Source: Microthyrium microscopicum
Lineage: Eukaryota; Ascomycota; Dothideomycetes; Microthyriales; Microthyriaceae
DNA length: 64,000 nt
Assembly: GCA_010405405.1 (NCBI GenBank)
Contig: MU004239.1
Coordinates: 1,380,722-1,444,721, forward strand
Direction of reading: 5' to 3'
The notes beneath the pieces were generated by a model that was not told the origin of the DNA, ran no database searches, and saw only the letters and a program-made list of their open reading frames with translations. Made by a program: the position numbers and the translations under genes. This document shows, piece by piece, positions 57,001 to 64,000 of this stretch (its first letter is position 1; every line of letters starts with the position of its first letter).

Positions 57001-59238
57001 CGCGATGAGAAGAGAAAGTGCTCTATGAGGTATACTTTGCACGTCTTCTGAGGTTAGAACAGTGACTCGAGCCCTTGTCAAAGTCTTGCTCAAGCTTGGT
57101 CAGTACGGTAGCCAGCGCTTCTCCAAAGAGTCCAAGATGGACTTTGGAGAAGAAAATCAATGATCCGAGATTGAAATTGCCAGCCCCCCCTTGGACGAGG
57201 GTTTGCATAAACATGCCTGGTCAGCAAGACCGCCATTGGCGCAATGGCACCACAAGTTGCAGAAGGATGTCTTGGGATGTCCTTTGGACATATTTCTACC
57301 CCGCTTTCTGCCTCCAACAATCATCCCAACACCTTGACGCCAGCGGCAGTGCCAGCGAGCACGGCCAGCCTCCGATCAGGACTCGAAAATCTGGACTGGT
57401 ACCTACTAGCTGTTGCTTGCGGGCTCGGCCTTCTCAACTTGTCTACGGAGTCCTCCATCCGTATCCAGTTGTGTCTTGGTGCTGCTCATCGTGAGCTGGT
57501 GTCCAACGAGGCGCTCGTTTTACTTTGCGCCTTATCCGGCTCTCGCGGCCTCGGGGTTCGAAGTCGTGTCGACGGCCGTGCCGTGGTCGCAACATATGAG
57601 AATTGGCGCCTACTTATCATGTATCTCTGCGTATACAGTACGCCTGGCGCTGGATCACCAAACCAAGTGACGCCCTGATGCCATTGCTTCCAAGGTTCAA
57701 CGTTGCCCCCTCTTCCCCGCCCCGTGGATGAATGGCTTGCTTGCTGGCTGATGGAATGGCGTCTGGTCTGGGCGTCTGCTCATATGGCGTATGTGGTAGT
57801 ACACGATGGATATTCATTGCGAGAACATGGGCGTAGGCTGAACGTTGCTTTTGCACTCCGACCTGTCCAAGTGGCCGGTAACCGATAGCTTTCCAGCAAT
57901 AACAGATCAAGACTTGGACTGGTGGATTCTGGCTACTAGTAGTCAGGCTTGTCATCTGTACATTCGTCGTCGCAATATGTAAAAGATCAGGTCGGACATT
58001 CCACGCCAACCGTAGTTTTTGTTAGTTCTTTTATGTCTCAGACTTGACCGTTTCCTCCCATCCCCTCCACATTACGTCCCGACCCGCTTGCCCGATCTTC
58101 CCAAGTTCTCGAGGCTTGACTTGCACAAGTCGATACCCAGCAAGATACCCTTGGGCTAGCATTAGTCTGATTAGTTGGCTTCATTACCAACTGGGGAAAT
58201 CACTCTTACTATTCTCTCTCTCCCAGCCACTACTCAATTGTAAATTCAAGGATATCTTTTCCATCGACTCAGCTGGCCCCCTGCTCATCATCCCTTGCGA
58301 CTTTTCGGTACACATACCGGACAACGGACAACAAGTAGAGGGACGGATATATGACTGAACTGCATTGACCAGTTTATTCTCTCATCGGGCATAAACCGAG
58401 CGTCAAACTTGGTTGGGTCAGTGTCGAGTATACTTTAGACCGATAGGTCAAGCGGACACAACAACGGTTCTTAATACACAAGTTTAACATCATATCCAAC
58501 TTGAATTACTTGCATATACAATCATCAAATCATATCCATGTAAGTGCCGTATTTCCCCACACCTTGATCAGCTTCTTCATTGGGCCCAGATCATTCGGTT
58601 GCTCTTTGTCTCTTCGCATTGAATTGGGGCATACCACACTCACTCACTGCTACCTAGTGGTGAGATGCATAGTGTACTTTGACCACCTCTTCTGAAATAT
58701 ACTTACCACTACCCGTTCTCTTCAGGACCCCGCTGGAAATCCCCCGCAGCTTCAAGCTATGACACTTTGACGGTCTAGAGACCTGATCACGACCATATCT
58801 GGGTTCAATCTGCCCGTCAAAAGGCAAACCCAAGACTGGGACTTTGTTGTCTAAAGACGGGTTTTACCTTTTGCCAGCCACCTTTAGATCGAATCTCCAA
58901 GGCTTTTTATCGCGGCTACCATTTGGTTCTATTGGATGAGAGCTGCTGTCAAATACGGGAAGCCTCCGCGAACAGGGAGCCACCAGTTATCCACCATACA
59001 TACACTGATACCCCCGTACCATTCAGTCCGCACTTATTGACGTGGAAGACTGGAATAAAATACTATATTCTTACTGCTCTTCACTGGTAAACCCCCTTTC
59101 CCAACCCAGATTGGCAGGAGTTGAGGACAGGCCAATTTCTCCATCTTCGGAAGCTACCACCACCACACTAGAGCACAACTTCCTTCCCTGCCACCAGGCT
59201 CTTGCCTATTCCATCCATTTGGAAATACACAGAACATC
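54019..59238. other. 5.2-kb gene-poor region
   Basis: I find no gene here that I can support. The longest frames (minus 56350-56874, plus 57244-57678) have skewed, arginine-rich or frame-ambiguous composition without domains. A 17-bp exact tandem duplication (GGGATTTGATGATGATT) lies at 55009-55042. Base composition is ordinary, so this is not a RIP block. It may hold non-coding transcripts or long regulatory DNA for the Myb-like gene at 59239. Confidence 0.4.
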
Positions 59239-60789
59239 ATGTCGTAAGATTACGCTTCCATTCCCCTCTTCAATCTTCTTCTAAACCCCAACACTCTACC
59301 GTGGTCGCGTAGCTGTCGTTTAGACATTCAACAACTGTTGCTATCAGCCGCCTAACATTCACCTTCTCACAGATCACCGTCCTCGAAACGGACACTCAAA
59401 CCAGCACCACCAGCCGCTCCCAGCGAACAAACCCCATTTGGCCTAACACCCAGCAACATCAACCAACAAATGGCAATCGCCGACCCATCTTCGCAGCTCG
59501 CAGTCCCCGGCGCAGCATCCACCTCGCCAATATCCCCAACAACCATCCCGCGCAAACGGCGCGCCAGCGGCCAACCAGCAGCAATCGCACCAGCAATCGC
59601 GCCACAGCCTTCGCCCGCACAGTATGGGGATCCGCCTGTGAGCGCAAAAGTTGAGGCTTCGTCTGCGGACCAGGGAGGACAGCCGGCGACTAAGAAGGGC
59701 CGGACGAACACGCCATGGACGGCGGCGGAGGAACAACGGCTTAAACAGATGCGGGATCAGGGGAAGAGTTGGAGTGAGATTGCAAAGACGTTTCCGAATC
59801 GAACGGAGGGAAGTGTTAAGAAACATTGGTATAAGGTAAGCTGCGATTTCACGTTGTTGAATCCTTTGTCGGGGAGTACTTTCTGGAATGGATCTGGTGA
59901 TCCATGTTTGGCGGACTATATGGTGTGCTCACATCGAATGCGCTGGCTACCTTCATACTCTATGAAGAAGAGATACCTTAGCTCACACAAAAGCGCCTTC
60001 AACCATGGATGATTTGTTCGAAAACATGGGAAGACAAGTATCTCTCTGCAAAAGAGGCGATGGTAGCTATCCAAGTCAAGGAGGCCGTATCATTGACTAC
60101 GTCGAGCCGTTGTCAACTTTTGCCCCATGCGACAATATCGCTGGAGAATGTCTCATACACCACTTGGAGTCCAGAAAGTCACCACAGTCTATTTCCAAGC
60201 TCTTGCGCCGGACTCCAGAGAAAATGCCACGGCATAAAGTGGACGGATTTACACTTGCATTTCCACTCGGTGGTATTCATTTATGCGTGCCAACCGTGCG
60301 TCCAAATGAGAAAAGAGACCGCACATCGATCACTTGCGCTTTGATGAACGAGCTAACGATGTGCGCTTCTGCAGGACATGCATTATGCCGAATTCGATAA
60401 CGACGAAAGCCAACAACTGCTCACTGCAATCAAAGAATACGAGGCAAACAAGTGGAAAGTAATTGGACAGAAGTTAGGCAAGCCAGCAAAGGTACGTCCC
60501 GGTCGATGATCATTGAAACATTTAGTTTCAGCCCTTTCTGCATGTTTCCTGTACACTTTGCGCATGTCATACTGTCGATATTTGTTTATGGTTCCAAGAG
60601 AGGCTTGAAGGATCAAGAATCAGGATTCAATTTGCCCACGAGTCAATTGAAAGGGGCCTTCAATCCTTCCTTGCTTCTTGTTCTGGAGCAACCCTCGCTT
60701 AAACTTCATCGTGGGCCTGAACGAAAAAGCTAATATGAACACAGGCTTGTGAACAATACGCGAAACAGAACTTTGCTGGAACGAAATGA
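59239..60789 (+). CDS. two-SANT/Myb-like small protein
   Basis: Four exons, 59239-59243, 59373-59835, 60375-60491 and 60745-60789; 209 aa. The first coding exon is just ATGTC; the 129-nt intron (GTAAGA..CTCACAG) completes the second codon and gives MSSPSSKRTLKPAPPAAPSE. After a Pro/Ala-rich leader, a Myb/SANT repeat reads NTPWTAAEEQRLKQMRDQGK then SWSEIAKTFPNRTEGSVKKHWYK, and a second, weaker one follows over the exon 2-3 and 3-4 joins (FDNDESQQLLTAIKEYEANK then WKVIGQKLGKPAKACEQYAKQNF). Introns 2 and 3 are long for this genome (539 and 253 nt). It is probably a DNA-binding regulator; no named orthologue is recognised. The frame of exon 2 runs on into intron 2, so an unspliced reading would truncate the second repeat. 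Confidence 0.78.
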
Positions 60790-63289
60790 ACCAAAACTTT
60801 GGTTCCGCAACACTTCTTTCATGACGATCTGACCTTACGGCATAAACGATTTGCATTCTCTTCTCAGTGCGGCTTCTATTCGGTTTTTAGCAAGATACCA
60901 ATACTTGTTTACGGTTGGTTTTCAACTTCTCTTGGGTCAAGCATTAGGCCCACCCGCTTTGCATTGGAATGGTCATTTGCATTCGGTTCTTCTTCTCTTT
61001 TCTCTTCTTTTCCGGATCTCTCATGTCCTGTGGCTTTTCTGCTGTCTACACATTGCGCCTATTGATGCTAGTCGTGATGTCTAATTCGTCTTGTCTATCG
61101 CTTTAGCCATGGCGACCTTTGGATACAAGAAGAGTTCTGGTCCATCTCTTACCTGGCATGGCTTTCATGGATTTCGGTTCATTCAGTTGGCGGCTCAAAG
61201 AGTCTATGCTTGGAAAACCAGCTAGAGTTCTTGCTGATGGTTTCTGGGGCATAAGAGCTTTGAAAAGGAGCAATAGTTGCTGGCACACTTGTACAATAAT
61301 CAAATATGGGTTGAAGGCCTTCTTTTATGTCTGGAACTTGCTAGACGACAAGCCAATCACTCTAATTGAATGAACGTCGGATGCTGATATCATGACTGTT
61401 ATGATACACGAATCAATGCGCCTCTACTTTTTGGTTTGAAGCCTGATATGCGGTGTATATCAATGCCAACAAATCAACCCAGTTTCGAGATTTCCTGTAA
61501 ATGATCGACCTAAAGACTCTCAAAACCTCTTGCCTCCGAAAGACTCGCCTTTCTCCCAACTGTTCATCGACCTACGAATATGCTCTGCTCTGGTCAGCGA
61601 TAGGGCCGCGTCGTCTTCACCAAAATTTCAAAGTTTTCCAATATGGGCTTATTGTTGTCATTGCATTATATGCACGATGCATTGATATGCATGTAGATGG
61701 TACCAGCATTCTCTTTGTTTAAGACATTAACTTATACGATATTAGGTATAACTACCTACCTATTCTACCACAACAGCCAGAGCGTCTTCCACCCACCCTA
61801 TGAGACAATATCCCAATGGCCACTATCATATTCCTAGGTTTGAAACATTGTCCCAAGCTCTCTACCACAAAACTCACACATTATAAGTTTCATTCAATTA
61901 CCATCAATATATTCCCATATCATAACAGTGCCCCAGCGATTCTCTCACACCCACTGCCCACAGCCACCCAGTAAAAACGCACACACATCCATTTCCCATC
62001 CACCGACCAGATTTCCTATATCACGCGAAGTTAAACAACTCACGGTCACACAAAACATCTCAACAAGACACTTCTTAGTCCCCACAAAAAAACAGTACCC
62101 TGCAATACAACGACGCACCCCTACCTACGCGGCCCGTCTCGCGCCTTTCGCGTGCTCCCGAACCGTCCCACCCAGCACCTTTGTGCAACAGCATTCAGTA
62201 TTTTCTTTGCGCCGTAAGACCGAGCCCAAAGCCTTTTTGCTTGTACGAGTACAACTTGCTGCACCTGTCCTAAAGTTCGTTGCTTTGCGACGAAATGCTG
62301 GATACACAAGAAGGCCGTGTGTGACAGATATCGGGACTATGTAGGTTCCGACGTCCAGTTCACACAAAGTGTGGCACGACGGGAACATCGCTGTGTGGGT
62401 AACATATGGGGAAGTTGGCGGTGAGTGGTTCCTTTGATGGGAAATCATTGGGGTTTGTTGGGGTATGGTTGTGTGGCTATGGCTATATGTTGGTTGATGC
62501 GCGATGCACATATGGATACAGTTATGTTCTTGAGACTTGTGTTATAGGGACACGGCGTTGGTGTATAAGAGTGCAGCAGACTGGTGGCCGCGCAGCGCAT
62601 ATATCGGTGGTCACGAATAGGCCAGCGGGGAGTGCAGAGAATATTCTGAATTCGCTCTTTTGCGAGCGTCATGCTTTTGTTCAATATTCTTTTGGTTTAC
62701 GGTGGACGGTGAACCTCGTTGCTCTAAAGTTGCTGGTACATGAGGTATTTCGACTGAGACGCTCTGACGGGAGGGAACGGTCTTGAGGTCATGCGATTCG
62801 GGACTGGGCCGCAGTTAGATTGGAAGGGCAATATAATTTGATATTGCGGCGCTCAACTTCAAGTGTACCGCCGGTACTGATATACGGAGATAAGCACAGT
62901 ATTCAATGTCATGATGCTCGAAGGTAATAACGATGAGGAGACGATGCGGAGTATCAATGAATCAGTGATCATATTGGAGGGAGACTGGCCGAGGTTGTCA
63001 GTCCAAAACCCAAATGTCATCAGGTTGTAAGGCTGTGATGGCGCCAGATGGATTGCTTGCAGGAGATCAGCAGAATGTGAGGTTGAAAAAGCAGTGATGA
63101 CAATTGACAAGCAGTTCCGGGGCACGTTGTAAATCTTCCTATTGGACAGTAGATCAATGTGGAGCTCGAGGCTTCGAAAGTGGGAAAAGAGGCTTCTCTA
63201 TGACTTCCCTACAGGTTACCTGGCGCTTGTTATTTGCTGATTGCCAGAGCCCAAGTCCCACACTACCTCTGGTGCGCGTTCTGTGGTTA
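60790..63289. other. intergenic, no supported gene
   Basis: About 2.5 kb downstream of the Myb-like gene. Open frames up to about 138 codons (61928-62344) are low-complexity, Pro/Thr/Arg-rich and without domains. Nothing recognised. Confidence 0.4.
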
Positions 63290-64000
63290 TTAGGGCAAGA
63301 TCTGGCCTATAAATTCTGCTACAGATCTAGGATTCTAATTAGGGGAGACCCTAGACTAGAAGAGTATACTATAGTATAAATTTATATAGTAGCTTGCTTA
63401 GTGGTTCTATATATTACTAAGGATAATATATCTTAATACTTAACTTTATATATTCTTAGTGTTATTTAAATCTTTAGATCTTACTCATTTTAACTAATCT
63501 CGTTATCTTGTCTCTTCTTATAATAAATTTAGGTAAGCACCTTACTAAATTTAAACGCTAGTAGGTATAGGATATAATATTATAAGAATACTCTTGCTAT
63601 AAGATTGCTAGAGCCCTTAAATATTCTTAAACTATTATATAATATTAGTATAGGAAGCTTAAAATAACTACTTTATTTAATACTATTAGTATAGTTTAAT
63701 AACGTTCCTTAATTAATTTATTAAAAACTATTACTTTAGTAGAATATCTTCTATCTAAACCTAATTCTACTTAATTTAAGATAGCTAATTACCTATTGGA
63801 CCTATTTAATATAGAGGTTAGCTAAGATTAGGTCTATTGTATGCTAAAGCGTATAAAATAGATTAAAAAGAGGGTAAGTCGTTACTATAGCTTTATTTAA
63901 TTAATTCTTATTATATTTACTCTAAAATAGTGCTATAACATAGCTATTTAATAGTCCTTATACCTTTATTAAGAATTCTATATCAAAATAAATAATTATT
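63290..64000. repeat. TA-rich block, probable RIP-degraded repeat, runs off the window
   Basis: From about 63300 the composition changes abruptly to very AT-rich with many TpA dinucleotides and few C or G, and every frame is full of stops. In filamentous ascomycetes this is the signature of repeat-induced point mutation of transposon copies. The block reaches the window end, so its family and full length cannot be judged; it is heavily broken and old by appearance. Confidence 0.65.

Noticed and set aside
57244-57678. Plus-strand open frame of 144 codons with hydrophobic stretches
   Set aside because: Two frames are equally open and neither has a recognisable pattern or splice partner.

Overview
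The window looks like chromosomal DNA from a filamentous ascomycete (Pezizomycotina; a Dothideomycete is my guess, not shown). Reasons: short introns of about 45-60 nt with GT..AG ends and CTAAC-like branch points, ascomycete-specific families (LDO-like lipid-droplet protein, GH64 glucanase, Snt1-type SANT protein, ALR1-type CorA transporter), tight gene spacing, and a very TA-rich block at the right edge of the kind left by repeat-induced point mutation (RIP). Exon borders below were worked out by hand from splice sites and reading frame.

Left part (1-13 kb) is packed with housekeeping genes on strictly alternating strands: a conserved unknown protein (+), RFC3 (-), ARPC3 (+), TRM6 (-), a DUF2293 protein (+), RPA49 (-) and an LDO/promethin-like membrane protein (+). 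Convergent pairs are about 90-370 bp apart and divergent pairs share about 390-470 bp of promoter DNA. A partial membrane-protein exon runs off the left edge.

Middle part (13-45 kb): an Mx-like dynamin GTPase; a short-unit tandem repeat array fused to a small predicted secreted protein gene; an ALR1-type Mg2+ transporter; SPC1 (signal peptidase); a derlin (ERAD); the centromeric histone CenH3; the MBOAT lysophospholipid acyltransferase ALE1; a 2,005-residue Snt1-like SANT protein of the Set3/NCoR type; a decayed or unresolved transcription-factor gene; a GH64 beta-1,3-glucanase; and a 1,020-residue protein with a propeller-like N-terminus and a CAAX end. SPC1, derlin and ALE1 all act in the ER membrane but sit in separate transcription units, and nothing suggests a pathway cluster.

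Right part (45-64 kb) is gene-poor: a 76-residue disordered protein, a secreted alpha/beta-hydrolase, two Myb-like DNA-binding proteins, and between them 53.1-54.0 kb with two foldback sequences and a 563-bp MITE with TA target duplication. A stretch of about 5.2 kb (54.0-59.2) holds no gene I can defend. The last 0.7 kb is a TA-rich, apparently RIP-degraded block.

No rRNA, tRNA, CRISPR array or secondary-metabolite backbone gene was seen. The least-described items are the exon-like tandem repeat array with its linked secreted-protein gene (16.9-18.1 kb), the intron flanked by an 11-bp direct repeat (36.8 kb) and an in-frame upstream coding exon in front of ALE1 (28.4 kb).
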